Shown: one piece after another, positions 46,304 to 55,639 of the stretch
Position numbering within the stretch: position 1 is the stretch's first letter
Layout: every line of letters starts with the position of its first letter
NCBI GenBank assembly: GCA_902546085.1
Contig: CACCIO010000004.1
Location: 1-64,000 of the forward strand
Direction: 5' to 3'
From: an uncultured Pelagibacteraceae bacterium
Lineage (GTDB): Bacteria > Pseudomonadota > Alphaproteobacteria > Pelagibacterales > Pelagibacteraceae
Length of the DNA stretch: 64,000 bases
The notes under the pieces: model-generated
Seen by the model: only the letters and a program-made list of their open reading frames with translations
The model's database searches: none
What the model was told of the DNA's origin: nothing
Made by a program: the position numbers and the translations under genes

Positions 46304-47224
46304 TTAGTTATTATCCTCCCTCTCGTTTCGATACATTCTGTATATAAAAAATAAAATATAAAACATCATTATTGTAAACAAAACAGTTGCTATTGCTGAC
46401 CCGTATCCCATTCTGTAACCGTATTCACTTAAAGCTTGCTCAAACATGTAATACGCTAACACATTTGAATAACCATAAGGTCCACCTTGAGTCATTATTG
46501 CTACCATATCAAAACTTCTAAGTGCACCAATCACAGTTACTACAATTGCTAAAAAGGTAGCGTGCCTTAGTTGCGGAAGCACTATATTCCAAAATAAATG
46601 AAATCCTTTGGCGCCATCCATTCTCCCAGCCTCAATTTGTTCAGGGTTAATATTGTTAAGTCCTGTTAAATATAAAATTAAACAATAAGCAATTTGTGGA
46701 TATAGACCTGCAAATATTATCCCATAAGTTGCAGTATTTTCATTTGCAAGAATTGAAAATCCTTCTAATCCAATAAAATTTAGAAAGGGTGCAATAACCC
46801 CATAATTTGGTTGGTAAAACCAAGTAAAAATAAGTCCAATGACTACTTGAGAAATAACAAATGGAAAAAAAAATAGAGATTTAATTAATCTAATTCCAAA
46901 AACAATTTGATTTAAAAATATTGCTAGTCCTAAGCCAATAGGAACTGCTAACATAAAAAATATTAACCATTTAAGATTATTCCAAAGTGAAATATAAAAA
47001 TATTCATCATCTAAAAGTTCAATGTAATTTTGAAGACCAACATATATAGATGGAGATAATCCATCCCATTGATAAAAAGAAATGCCAATAGATACAAATA
47101 TCGGTGCTATTACATAAATGGAAAAAAATATTAATCCTGGAGCTAGAAAAATCCATGGGCTTATTTTAATTTGATTTTTTTGCCACCAAGTAATTCTTTT
47201 AGCTTTTGGATTATTTAGTTCCAT
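46304..47224 (-). CDS. Sugar ABC transporter permease, MalF/UgpA type
   Basis: The 306-aa protein has six membrane segments and the EAA motif (EQIEAGRMDGAKGFHLFWNIVLPQL, read in parts). The opening WFLAP-like segment (SPWIFLAPGLIFFSIYVIAP) is typical of CUT1 carbohydrate importers. It follows the binding-protein gene across a 76-bp spacer holding a strong hairpin. Confidence 0.94.
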   Translation of the reverse strand: MELNNPKAKRITWWQKNQIKISPWIFLAPGLIFFSIYVIAPIFVSIGISFYQWDGLSPSIYVGLQNYIELLDDEYFYISLWNNLKWLIFFMLAVPIGLGLAIFLNQIVFGIRLIKSLFFFPFVISQVVIGLIFTWFYQPNYGVIAPFLNFIGLEGFSILANENTATYGIIFAGLYPQIAYCLILYLTGLNNINPEQIEAGRMDGAKGFHLFWNIVLPQLRHATFLAIVVTVIGALRSFDMVAIMTQGGPYGYSNVLAYYMFEQALSEYGYRMGYGSAIATVLFTIMMFYILFFIYRMYRNEREDNN

Positions 47225-47259
47225 ATAGTTATATTTTATAAATTGATGAAATCGAATTT

Positions 47260-47291
47260 TTAACTGAGGGGCCAGTAAGCCCCACAGTTAA
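47260..47291 (-). promoter_or_regulatory. Strong hairpin between binding-protein and permease genes
   Basis: TTAACTG-A-GGGGC / GCCCC-A-CAGTTAA forms a 12-bp stem with one internal mismatch and a 6-nt loop, very GC-rich for this genome. There is no U-tract on the minus strand after it, so it is less likely a terminator than an mRNA-end stabiliser or attenuator giving excess binding protein, as at malE/malF. Confidence 0.72.
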
Positions 47292-47300
47292 GCTAAAAGT

Positions 47301-48545
47301 TTATTTATAAACTTTTTGACGTACTTTTTCTAATCTTTCTAAGATTTTTTGTCTTCTGTCAGGATTAGACATATATTCTTGAAAGCCTTTCATACCCTCT
47401 GATGCCATTTGAGCTGGAGCATCTCTATCGTAGAATTGCGCCATTGCATAAGCATTATTTAGCATATTCAATCCTGCTTTTAAGAATGGATCTCCCTTTT
47501 TAACACTAGAGTTCTTGTTAATAGGAAGCTGACCTAATATTTTATTGATCTCTTCTTGCACATCTGCTCGAGACATAAATATTAAGAAACGCTTAGCATC
47601 AGTTTTATTTTTAGCTTTAGAAGGTATATGCACAGTGTCCGTAGGTGCTTCTTCAGCCATTGGGATACCTGGTGTGATTTCAGGGAACTGGAAGAAACCT
47701 AAATTAGAATCTCTTAAGCCAGCCTCTTTTAAAGGAGCAACAGCAAAGTTACCCATCACATACATTGCTGCTTCACCGTTCACCATAGGAGTTAAAGCTT
47801 CTTGCCAACTAAGTGCTGCATGATTTTCTAAGAAGTAACCAGGCTTTACAAGCTCATCCCATTTATCAAATACAGCTTGTACTTTTGGATCTGTGTAAGG
47901 AACCTTACCTAGTGTTAAATCCATATGAAACTCATAGCCATTTGTTCTAAGATTTAAATAATCAAAAACACCAGCTGTTGTCCAAAGATACTTTGATCCG
48001 ATTGTAATAGGTGTAATACCTGCAGCTTTTAACGTAGCGCATGCAGCTACAAAATCATCCCATGTTTTTGGTACAGATATTCCATTTGCTGTAAATAAAT
48101 CTTTCCTGTAATACACGCCCCACTGATAATAAGTGTAAGGAATACCCCATTGCTTACCACCAATCGTCATAGATTTTTTAGCATGCTCCATATTTTCAGA
48201 AAGGTTTCCGTCTACCCAACCTGAGTCTTTCCAAATATCAGAGACATCTTCAAACAAACCTGCTCTTACAAATGGTAACATTCTATTTCCAGCATACCAG
48301 TTTGCAACATCAGGTGGATCAGTGTTTAAAAAATTTCTTATGGATTGTTTGTAACCTTCATGGTCAAAAACATTCCATTTTACTGTGACGTCTGGGTTCT
48401 CTTCTTCAAATTTTTTAATAATATATTCAAAAGCTTTTTTTGGTGCTGCATCAGATGTGTCTGTATTTATCACCAAAGTACCAGCAAATGAAGTTGAAGA
48501 GATTATTCCAAACATCATTATTAATGAGATAATAACCTTTTTCAT
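47301..48545 (-). CDS. Sugar ABC transporter substrate-binding protein
   Basis: The 414-aa family 1 extracellular binding protein has a cleavable signal (KKVIISLIMMFGIISSTSFA) and motifs such as KKFEEENPDVTVKWNVFDH, PKTWDDFVAACATLKAAGITP and GEAAMYVMGNFAV. It captures a carbohydrate in the periplasm for the two permeases that follow. A clear SD (AAAGGAG) and a 140-bp upstream gap suggest its own promoter. The ligand is unknown; linked GH4 and GH1 enzymes point to a glycoside. Confidence 0.94.
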   Translation of the reverse strand: MKKVIISLIMMFGIISSTSFAGTLVINTDTSDAAPKKAFEYIIKKFEEENPDVTVKWNVFDHEGYKQSIRNFLNTDPPDVANWYAGNRMLPFVRAGLFEDVSDIWKDSGWVDGNLSENMEHAKKSMTIGGKQWGIPYTYYQWGVYYRKDLFTANGISVPKTWDDFVAACATLKAAGITPITIGSKYLWTTAGVFDYLNLRTNGYEFHMDLTLGKVPYTDPKVQAVFDKWDELVKPGYFLENHAALSWQEALTPMVNGEAAMYVMGNFAVAPLKEAGLRDSNLGFFQFPEITPGIPMAEEAPTDTVHIPSKAKNKTDAKRFLIFMSRADVQEEINKILGQLPINKNSSVKKGDPFLKAGLNMLNNAYAMAQFYDRDAPAQMASEGMKGFQEYMSNPDRRQKILERLEKVRQKVYK

Positions 48546-48685
48546 TTATGCTCCTTTTTTAATTTATGTTTAATAGATTATGTATTTTTAAAATTGATTA
48601 CAATTAAAAATTATCCCCGTAAATTGTTGATAATTAAATTAACAAAATAAATATATAATTATCTTAATTATAATTTTTTTAAAAT

Positions 48686-49648
48686 TTAACCAGGTGTATA
48701 TTTTCTTTCAGATTCTGGATCTTTGCTTGAGTAAGGTAATTTTAAAACTTCGTTCCAAAATTCTTCTGGGATACTTGTTTTTGCCCAAGACAGGTTTTTT
48801 TCAATACTCTGAATGCTAGTAACACCGCATAGAGTAGAGGTAATTCTTTTATCTTTCATTGAAAACTGTAAGGCAGCTGCACCCATTTCAACATTATGCT
48901 TTTTACAAACTTTTTCTATTTCTCTAGCAGGTGAAAGTTTTTCTTCTGTAACATCTTGATAAGTTATTTTTTTAAAGTTACTTGGACCTTTTGCTAAAAT
49001 ACCACCAGCGTAAGGAGCAGCATTAAAAATTGATATATTTTTACTGTGAGCATAGCTATACATTTCATCTGCTTCTCTGTTTAATAAAGTATATCTGTTA
49101 TGATTAATTATCACATCAAAGTCCCAATTTTTTAAAAGAGGAAACATTATATTTATTTTTCCCATAGCTAAACCAACTGCCTTGGCTAAACCCTCTTCTT
49201 TTATTTTAAATAACTCATCCAAGGCCCCATCTTTTTTAGTGATATCATTTACATCTTTTACGTATTCTGGATCATGAAGAAATAAAATGTCCACAGAATC
49301 CACATTCAAAGTTTTTAAACTTTCTTCAATAGATTCTCTTGTTCTTTTTTTATCAAGAACTAACGTATCCATATTTCTATCAATTTTTGTTGATAAGATA
49401 AAATTTTTTGGCCAACCCTTATTTTCCTTTATTGCTATTCCAATCCTTTTTTCACTTTCTCCCATTGCATAATTTCTTGAAGTATCGAGCATATTTACTG
49501 GACCTTGAAAAAATCTTTTTAACGTTTCTTGAGCCCTTTGTTCTGGTACTTCATAACCATAAGTATCTGGCATACTCCCCAAAGAGGATGTTCCAAAACT
49601 CAATTCTGTAACTTCCAAACCTGTATCTTTAATTTTATTTTTTTTCAC
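48686..49648 (-). CDS. Aldo/keto reductase (aldose dehydrogenase type)
   Basis: The 320-aa (beta/alpha)8 NAD(P) enzyme has ELSFGTSSLGSM, the catalytic Asp/Tyr in NMLDTSRNYAMGESEKRIG (~55), Lys in FILSTKID (~88) and His in ILFLHDPEY (~125). It resembles D-threo-aldose/L-fucose 1-dehydrogenases, which oxidise free aldoses to lactones, a fit for sugars released by the linked glycosidases. Exact substrate unknown. Confidence 0.83.
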   Translation of the reverse strand: MKKNKIKDTGLEVTELSFGTSSLGSMPDTYGYEVPEQRAQETLKRFFQGPVNMLDTSRNYAMGESEKRIGIAIKENKGWPKNFILSTKIDRNMDTLVLDKKRTRESIEESLKTLNVDSVDILFLHDPEYVKDVNDITKKDGALDELFKIKEEGLAKAVGLAMGKINIMFPLLKNWDFDVIINHNRYTLLNREADEMYSYAHSKNISIFNAAPYAGGILAKGPSNFKKITYQDVTEEKLSPAREIEKVCKKHNVEMGAAALQFSMKDKRITSTLCGVTSIQSIEKNLSWAKTSIPEEFWNEVLKLPYSSKDPESERKYTPG

Positions 49649-49667
49649 AAATTAATTTTAATTAGGT

Positions 49668-50522
49668 TCACTCACCTAAAATACTATCATCTAATACCTT
49701 GGTGTCATATGCTGAATAAGAATGCCATCCTGCAACTGTCTGATCAAAATCAACAATACTGCCAGTCATGATTCCTGACTCATCTGAGCACAAGAATGCC
49801 AATATCTTAGCAACATCTAAAGGTTTGTTTAATCTTTTAAAAGGAACTTTTGACTCAGCTTTTTTTAACCAATTATCATCTGCGTTGTGAAATTTTTTCT
49901 GAATTACTGTTTCTGCTGGTGTATCTGTCCAACCTAGATTTACTCCATTCACTCTTATTTGATGACCAGAAACTGAATTTGCAACATTTTTAATCATTAC
50001 TGCTAATGCTGCTTTAGAGGAACTGTAAGCAGTTAAGAAAGGCATCCCACTATATCCGGCCATTGATAGAATATGAGCTATAGTTCCTTTTTTTTTATCC
50101 CTGATCATTATTTTTATAACGTCTTGCATCATAAAAAGAGGAGCTTTTACATTTACATTAAAATTTTTATCATAATTTTCCTCAGTTGTGCTTAAGATCG
50201 TTCCTCTCTCAGTAAAAGCTGCAACATTTATAAAAGAATCTACTGTGCTAAATTTTTTATCAGTTTCAGAAACTATTTTTTTACAGTCTTCAAGTTTTTC
50301 TAAGTCTGCTTGAACGTATAGGCATTCTGCACCTATGCTTTCTATTTCAGATTTTACTTTGTTTCCTTTTTCATTATTTCTTCCACAAATAGTTATTCCC
50401 TTAGCACCTCTGTTTGCTAGTAATTTTGCTGTCTCAGCTCCACTTCCTTGGGTACTTCCTGTTACAATGATTATTTTATTTTTAAATTGATTAGATTGTT
50501 CAGATATATATTTATTAGACAT
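49668..50522 (-). CDS. Short-chain dehydrogenase/reductase
   Basis: The 284-aa Rossmann enzyme has IIVTGSTQGSGAETAKLL (TGxxxGxG, ~20), NVAAFTERG (NNAG-like, ~108), the catalytic AYSSSKAALAVM (YxxxK, ~165) and VNGVNLGWTDTP. It lies 1 nt after iolG and 19 nt before the aldo/keto reductase, so the three oxidoreductases are likely one transcript. Substrate unknown. Confidence 0.88.
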   Translation of the reverse strand: MSNKYISEQSNQFKNKIIIVTGSTQGSGAETAKLLANRGAKGITICGRNNEKGNKVKSEIESIGAECLYVQADLEKLEDCKKIVSETDKKFSTVDSFINVAAFTERGTILSTTEENYDKNFNVNVKAPLFMMQDVIKIMIRDKKKGTIAHILSMAGYSGMPFLTAYSSSKAALAVMIKNVANSVSGHQIRVNGVNLGWTDTPAETVIQKKFHNADDNWLKKAESKVPFKRLNKPLDVAKILAFLCSDESGIMTGSIVDFDQTVAGWHSYSAYDTKVLDDSILGE

Positions 50523-50523
50523 G

Positions 50524-51525
50524 TTAAAATTTTATATCTATTACTTTACCACTTTCAAAGGATTCATATGCTGCATTAGCTATTATCAAAGCGTTTCTTC
50601 CATCCTCAAATCCTACTAATGGTTTTGTTTTATTTTCAACGCATTTTACAAACTCATTAAATTGATCTCTGTAAGCTTGCTCATATCTCTCAATAAAAAA
50701 GAAATGTATAGGCTCTTTTTCATTTGTTGATGTGTTTGTGTATCTTTCTAAAGAAGTAGGAGTTTGGTTGTTAGAGATTACCATTCCTTTACTACCAAAT
50801 ACTTCAACTCTTTGATCATATCCATAAACTGCTCGTCGAGAGTTGTTGATATGAATTAAAACACCATTTTTTGATTTTAAAATAAACATAGCGGTATCTA
50901 GATCTTTTACTTGTTGTGAATTTTTATCAAATAAAGCACCTCCAAATGCTGATACTTGAACCACAGGATCATCTCCTAATATAAATCTAGTTAAATCAAA
51001 ATCATGAATAGTAGTATCTCTAAAAAATCCTCCAGCAGCTTTTAAATAGTCAATTCCAGGAGGTTCAGGATCTCTACTAGTAATAACAACCATTTCCAAT
51101 TCACCAATTTCCTTTTTTACCCTTGCCTCTTGTGCCTTTGCATGACTGGAATCAAACCTTCTGTTAAATCCAATTTGAATAGGAACGTTTATTCCTTTGA
51201 TATTTTCCATGCACTCATTTACTTTATTGATATCCAAATCAATTGGCTTTTCACAAAAAATTGCTTTACCTGCTTTTGCTGCAATTGTAATAAATTGAGT
51301 ATGAGTTGGAGTAGCAGAAGCTATAAGAACTGCGTCTATATCATCTGCATTAATTGCGTCCTCTGGTGAAGAAGCAATTGAGCACCCTGTTGATTTTGCT
51401 ACTTCTTCAGCGAATTCAGAATTAATGTCGTAAATGTATTTTAATTTTGCTTTTGGATGTGCTGCAATAAATTTAGCATGCATTTTTCCAATCCGTCCTG
51501 CTCCCATTAACGAAAAGTTAATCAT
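50524..51525 (-). CDS. iolG: Gfo/Idh/MocA oxidoreductase, inositol 2-dehydrogenase-like
   Basis: The 333-aa NAD(P) enzyme has the N-terminal FSLMGAGRIGKMHAKFIAAH, the catalytic EKP (IFCEKPIDLDINKV, ~95), QIGFNRRFD and GGFFRDTTIHDFDLTRFI with the Asp/His pair (~170). These features are typical of IolG. It is divergent from iolE, supporting an inositol or keto-inositol/sugar role, but other sugar dehydrogenases of this family cannot be excluded. Confidence 0.82.
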   Translation of the reverse strand: MINFSLMGAGRIGKMHAKFIAAHPKAKLKYIYDINSEFAEEVAKSTGCSIASSPEDAINADDIDAVLIASATPTHTQFITIAAKAGKAIFCEKPIDLDINKVNECMENIKGINVPIQIGFNRRFDSSHAKAQEARVKKEIGELEMVVITSRDPEPPGIDYLKAAGGFFRDTTIHDFDLTRFILGDDPVVQVSAFGGALFDKNSQQVKDLDTAMFILKSKNGVLIHINNSRRAVYGYDQRVEVFGSKGMVISNNQTPTSLERYTNTSTNEKEPIHFFFIERYEQAYRDQFNEFVKCVENKTKPLVGFEDGRNALIIANAAYESFESGKVIDIKF

Positions 51526-51554
51526 AAGAATATAGAACAGAATTAAAAAATAAA

Positions 51555-51640
51555 ATCAAGAAACATTTTTAATGATGAATTAAACACTAATTAAAAATAT
51601 AATTTTCTTGATGCACATAACATCATCATTTAAAAATGAT
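51555..51640. promoter_or_regulatory. Palindromic elements in the iolG/iolE divergent promoter region
   Basis: ATCAAGAAA (51555-51563) and TTTCTTGAT (51604-51612) are 9-bp perfect inverted arms 40 bp apart. A second palindrome ATCATTT-AA-AAATGAT occupies 51625-51640, 20 bp before iolE. They could be operators for a regulator of the pathway; no regulator gene is adjacent. Confidence 0.4.
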
Positions 51641-51660
51641 TTAACTTTTTAATAAATTTT

Positions 51661-52563
51661 ATGTCAGTAAAATTAGGAATAGCACCAATTGCATGGAGTA
51701 ACGATGATATGCCTGAATTGGGTGGCGATACTTCTTTAGAACAATGTTTGTCAGAAGCTAGTCAGGCAGGATTTATTGGAATTGAGTCTGGTGGTAAATT
51801 TCCAAAAAAATCAGAAGAATTAATCCCTAAACTTAAAGAATTTAATCTAAATCTTTGCTCAGGTTGGTATGGAGCTAATTTAAGAACAAATAGTATTGAT
51901 GAAGAAAAAGATTTAATTCAAGATCAGCTGAAACTTTTTAAGGATTGTAATTCACCTTGTATGGTTTTTGCTGAAGTTTCTGGTTCAATTCAAGGAGATC
52001 CAGATCGAAAATTGTCTACAAGACCTCAAATGAGTCTTGAAGAGTCAAAAAAATATTATGAAAAAATCTCAGAAATGGGAAAATATCTTGAAGATGAAGG
52101 TATGCCACTTGCTTATCATCATCATATGGGCACGATAATAGAGACTGAAGAGGATACGGTAAGACTACTTGAAAACACACATGATAGTGTAAAACTTACA
52201 TTAGATACTGGCCACATGTTATTTGCCCAGGGAGACTCTTTAAAAATATTAAATGATTTTAGCGAAAGATTAATTCATATGCATTGTAAGGATATTAGAA
52301 AAAATGTCTTAGAAAAATCTTTAAAAGAAGACTTAAGTTTTAGAGGAGCATTTTTAGAAGGTGCATTTACAGTTCCAGGTGATGGATGTATTGATTACAA
52401 GCCATTGTTTGATGTATTGAAGAAAAAAAATTATTCTGGATGGTTGGTAGTAGAGGCGGAACAAGATCCTGCAAAAGCAAACCCATTTGAATACGCAAAA
52501 ATAGGTTACAAGTATTTAACTGAAACTTTAAATCTTAGTGGTATCGAGCTTTATAAAAGCTAA
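51661..52563 (+). CDS. iolE: Myo-inosose-2 dehydratase
   Basis: The 300-aa xylose-isomerase-like TIM barrel begins KLGIAPIAWSNDDMPELGGD and contains LAYHHHMGTIIETEED (~145), TLDTGHMLFAQGD, HMHCKDIRKNVL and GDGCIDYKPLF, all characteristic of IolE. It dehydrates 2-keto-myo-inositol. The rest of the iol pathway (iolB, C, D) is absent from the window. Only a TTTT-rich leader precedes the ATG. Confidence 0.92.
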   Translation: MSVKLGIAPIAWSNDDMPELGGDTSLEQCLSEASQAGFIGIESGGKFPKKSEELIPKLKEFNLNLCSGWYGANLRTNSIDEEKDLIQDQLKLFKDCNSPCMVFAEVSGSIQGDPDRKLSTRPQMSLEESKKYYEKISEMGKYLEDEGMPLAYHHHMGTIIETEEDTVRLLENTHDSVKLTLDTGHMLFAQGDSLKILNDFSERLIHMHCKDIRKNVLEKSLKEDLSFRGAFLEGAFTVPGDGCIDYKPLFDVLKKKNYSGWLVVEAEQDPAKANPFEYAKIGYKYLTETLNLSGIELYKS

Positions 52564-52584
52564 CTTTTAAAACGATATATCTTA

Positions 52585-53550
52585 CTACAATCTTACAATT
52601 TTTGATTTTTCTAATGTATCATCGAAATAATCAATTATATTTTGAATTGTTTCTACACCCATTCTTGTCATACATTCATCAGTAAAAGCAGCAGTATGTG
52701 GACTTAAATAAACTTTATCATTTTTTAAAAGAGGATTATCATTTTCTGGTGGCTCTTTTTTGAATACATCAATTCCTGCTCCAAAAATTAAATCTTCATT
52801 TAAAGCTTTATTAAGATCTTCTTCATTTATAATCCCACCTCTAGCAGCATTAATGATGATACAATTTTTCTTCATTGTTTTAAGCAAATTATAATTAATA
52901 AGGTTTTCTGTTTTGTCAGTTAAAGGCATGTGTAGAGATATTACATCCATTGTTTTTACTGCCTCTTCAATATTATTAACTTTTTCCCCACCAAGCTTAT
53001 CTATTATATCTTTATCTACAAATGGATCATAGACGTAAACATTCATTTCAAATCCCAAACACCTTTTAATTAGTGCTTTACCTATTCTACCAAATCCCAT
53101 AATTAGGAAATTTTTTTTCCATACTTCAATGGTTTTAGGTAATTTATTTCTGTCCTTAAAATTACCTTCTTTAACTGTCGTATGATAAAGTTCTCTTCTT
53201 TTTGCAATATTTAGCAGGACAAACATAACATGCTCAGCAACTGTAACTGCATTTGCATTAGCTGTAATAGCAATTTTTATATCTCTTTCTTTAGCTGTTT
53301 TTAAATCAATATTGTCGTAGCCAACCCCATGTCTAGAAATTATTTTAAGATTTTTTGCTTCATTAATTACCTCACCTGATAATTTTGCTATTCTAATTGA
53401 AGCGCCATCACAATCTTTTATTTTAGATTTTAAATTTTCCTCAGAGGTGTCATCAGTTACTTCAACATCAAAGTTAGGGTGGTTATTAATTAATTCCATA
53501 CCTTTTTCATGGACTTTTTGAATAATCAATATCTTTTTTTTATTGCTCAT
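52585..53550 (-). CDS. D-2-hydroxyacid dehydrogenase (SerA-like)
   Basis: The 321-aa protein has ISRHGVGYDNIDL (~75), the Rossmann GFGRIGKALIKRC (~150), INAARGGIINEEDL with the substrate Arg (~235) and LSPHTAAFTDECM with the catalytic His (~290). There is no ACT domain, so it is a short SerA/GyaR-like NAD enzyme. It is divergent from a TRAP transporter. Substrate not readable; serine synthesis is unlikely to be its only role in this catabolic neighbourhood. Confidence 0.85.
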   Translation of the reverse strand: MSNKKKILIIQKVHEKGMELINNHPNFDVEVTDDTSEENLKSKIKDCDGASIRIAKLSGEVINEAKNLKIISRHGVGYDNIDLKTAKERDIKIAITANANAVTVAEHVMFVLLNIAKRRELYHTTVKEGNFKDRNKLPKTIEVWKKNFLIMGFGRIGKALIKRCLGFEMNVYVYDPFVDKDIIDKLGGEKVNNIEEAVKTMDVISLHMPLTDKTENLINYNLLKTMKKNCIIINAARGGIINEEDLNKALNEDLIFGAGIDVFKKEPPENDNPLLKNDKVYLSPHTAAFTDECMTRMGVETIQNIIDYFDDTLEKSKIVRL

Positions 53551-53661
53551 AATTGTATATAAATTTTTTAGAGAGCGTTTTTAATACGAGAATTATTATA
53601 TAAAGTAAATTAGTTTTTTGATTAAAGTTGTATTTATTAAATAATTAAAATAAATTTAGTT

Positions 53662-54258
53662 GTGAATTTGACAATTAATATTCTCCTATTTGTTTTTAAT
53701 ACCCTTGAGAAAATAAATACTTTTTTTTTAAGAATTGGCAGACAATTTGCATGGATAGCAATACTCTTGATGGTGATTGTTATCTTGGTACAAGTATTTT
53801 TTAGGTATGTATTAAATAATGCACTGCCGTGGCCTGATGAGGTTGCTAGATTTTTGATGTTATGGATGACAGGACTGATCGCACCTTCTGCTTATAGATG
53901 GGGCGGATTTGTTTCTATTGATTTATTAGAGAGATTTTTACCAAAACTTATATCAACTTTTTTAACTTTGTTTTTGTTAATTGTATCTCTTTTTGTCTTA
54001 GTTATAGGTTTAGAATTAGGTTTTAAACATATTAATGCAGGATGGATATTTAATTCTTCTTCGATAAAAATTCCTTTTCATTTAATTGGTGGAAAAGCAG
54101 AACCAATAAAATTAGCTTGGATGTATATGTCTTTACCAGTTGGGATTATATTTTTAATATCCGTGAACATAGAATTAATTTTAAGAAATATTCTTACAAA
54201 TTTTACTAGGTTAGATTTACCTGAAGATTACGATAAACAAAAGTTGGAGACACAATAA
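53662..54258 (+). CDS. dctQ: TRAP transporter small permease (DctQ)
   Basis: The 198-aa protein has four hydrophobic segments with the family motifs VFFRYVLNNALPWPDEVARFLMLW (in parts) and IAPSAYRWGGFVSIDLL. It partners DctM for Na+-driven uptake of an organic acid or similar solute. The start is GTG. Its stop overlaps the dctM ATG by 1 nt. Confidence 0.92.
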   Translation: MNLTINILLFVFNTLEKINTFFLRIGRQFAWIAILLMVIVILVQVFFRYVLNNALPWPDEVARFLMLWMTGLIAPSAYRWGGFVSIDLLERFLPKLISTFLTLFLLIVSLFVLVIGLELGFKHINAGWIFNSSSIKIPFHLIGGKAEPIKLAWMYMSLPVGIIFLISVNIELILRNILTNFTRLDLPEDYDKQKLETQ

Positions 54259-55547
54259 TGTTAGTTTGGTTCCTTCCTTTATTTTTATTATTTCTATTAA
54301 TTGGCTTACCAGTATTTTTTGGTCTGTTAGCGGCACCAGGAATTTTACTTTGGTTAAATGATCAAGCTAGAGATGGTGCTATGCTTTATAGAAATATTTA
54401 TAATGGAATAGATAGCTTCCCTTTGATGGCTATTCCTTTTTTCATGTTAGCTGGGGAGTTGATGAATAGAGGGGGAATAACACATCGTCTTGTAGAGTTT
54501 AGTCAGGCGATGATGGGTCATTTAAAAGGTGGTTTGGCTCATGTGAATGTATTGACTTCAATGTTATTTGCAGGTTTATCGGGTTCAGCTGTAGCTGATA
54601 CATCGGCAATTGGATCAATGCTTATTCCTGCAATGGAAAAGCAAGGATATACAAAAAAATTTGCAGCTGCTATTACCGCAGCTAGTTCTGTAATCGGACC
54701 AATTATTCCTCCGTCAGGGATTATGATTATTTATGCTTATGTGATGGGCGAGAGTGTTGCTGCATTATTTTTAGCAGGGATTGTACCTGGCATCTTAGTA
54801 GGAGTTAGTTTGATGGTCACAATAAAATTTATGGCTAAGAGACATAATTTTCCAGCAGTAACAGAAAAAACAACTTGGAGCCAAAGAGGCAAGGCATCTC
54901 TTAAAGCTTTTTTTCCTTTAATGACACCAGTAATAATTTTAGGAGGTATTCTTGGTGGAATTTTTACTCCAACAGAAGCATCAGCTGTAGCAGCTGCTTA
55001 CGCAATGTTTATCGGTTTGTTTGTTTTGAAATCATTAAAATGGAAAGATGTTCCTAAAGTGATGACAAAAGCAGCGATGGTATCTTCAGTAGTTCTTCTT
55101 TTAGTTGGTGCTGCAATGGCTTTTAAAACCGTTGTAAGTTTATCACATGCTCCCGAACATCTTGCTGCTTTCGTTTTAGGATTAACTGACAACCCGTATG
55201 TTTTATTATTTCTAATAAATATTTTATTATTTATTGTTGGAATGTTTTTAGATGCAGGTCCAGCTATAATTATCTTGGGGCCAATTCTTGGACCAGTCTT
55301 TATTGAGCTTGGAGTTCATCCTGTACATTTTGCAATTATTATGTCTGTAAATTTAACTGTTGGTTTAGCAACCCCACCCATGGGTCTTGTGTTATTTGTT
55401 GCATCTTCTGTTTCTGGGGAAAGAGTAGAAACAATTGCAAAAGCTATATTGCCATTCTTAGCAGTAGAAGCTATAGTTATATTTTTAATAACATATTTTC
55501 CATCAATTTCGATGACGATTCCTCTGCTTACTGGATTCGCAAAATAA
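54258..55547 (+). CDS. dctM: TRAP transporter large permease (DctM)
   Basis: The 429-aa protein has about twelve membrane segments and motifs GLSGSAVADTSAIGSMLIPAM (in parts), AASSVIGPIIPPSGIMIIY and VNLTVGLATPPMGLVLFV. It is the ion-coupled translocator of the dctQ-dctM-dctP transporter. Confidence 0.95.
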   Translation: MLVWFLPLFLLFLLIGLPVFFGLLAAPGILLWLNDQARDGAMLYRNIYNGIDSFPLMAIPFFMLAGELMNRGGITHRLVEFSQAMMGHLKGGLAHVNVLTSMLFAGLSGSAVADTSAIGSMLIPAMEKQGYTKKFAAAITAASSVIGPIIPPSGIMIIYAYVMGESVAALFLAGIVPGILVGVSLMVTIKFMAKRHNFPAVTEKTTWSQRGKASLKAFFPLMTPVIILGGILGGIFTPTEASAVAAAYAMFIGLFVLKSLKWKDVPKVMTKAAMVSSVVLLLVGAAMAFKTVVSLSHAPEHLAAFVLGLTDNPYVLLFLINILLFIVGMFLDAGPAIIILGPILGPVFIELGVHPVHFAIIMSVNLTVGLATPPMGLVLFVASSVSGERVETIAKAILPFLAVEAIVIFLITYFPSISMTIPLLTGFAK

Positions 55548-55639
55548 ATTTATCAATTTTTTTTACTAGTCGATAGACTCTCGAATTCAATTTAAGTATA
55601 GTTTTTGTGCATAAATATTTAATGAGAGGGGAAATAATT

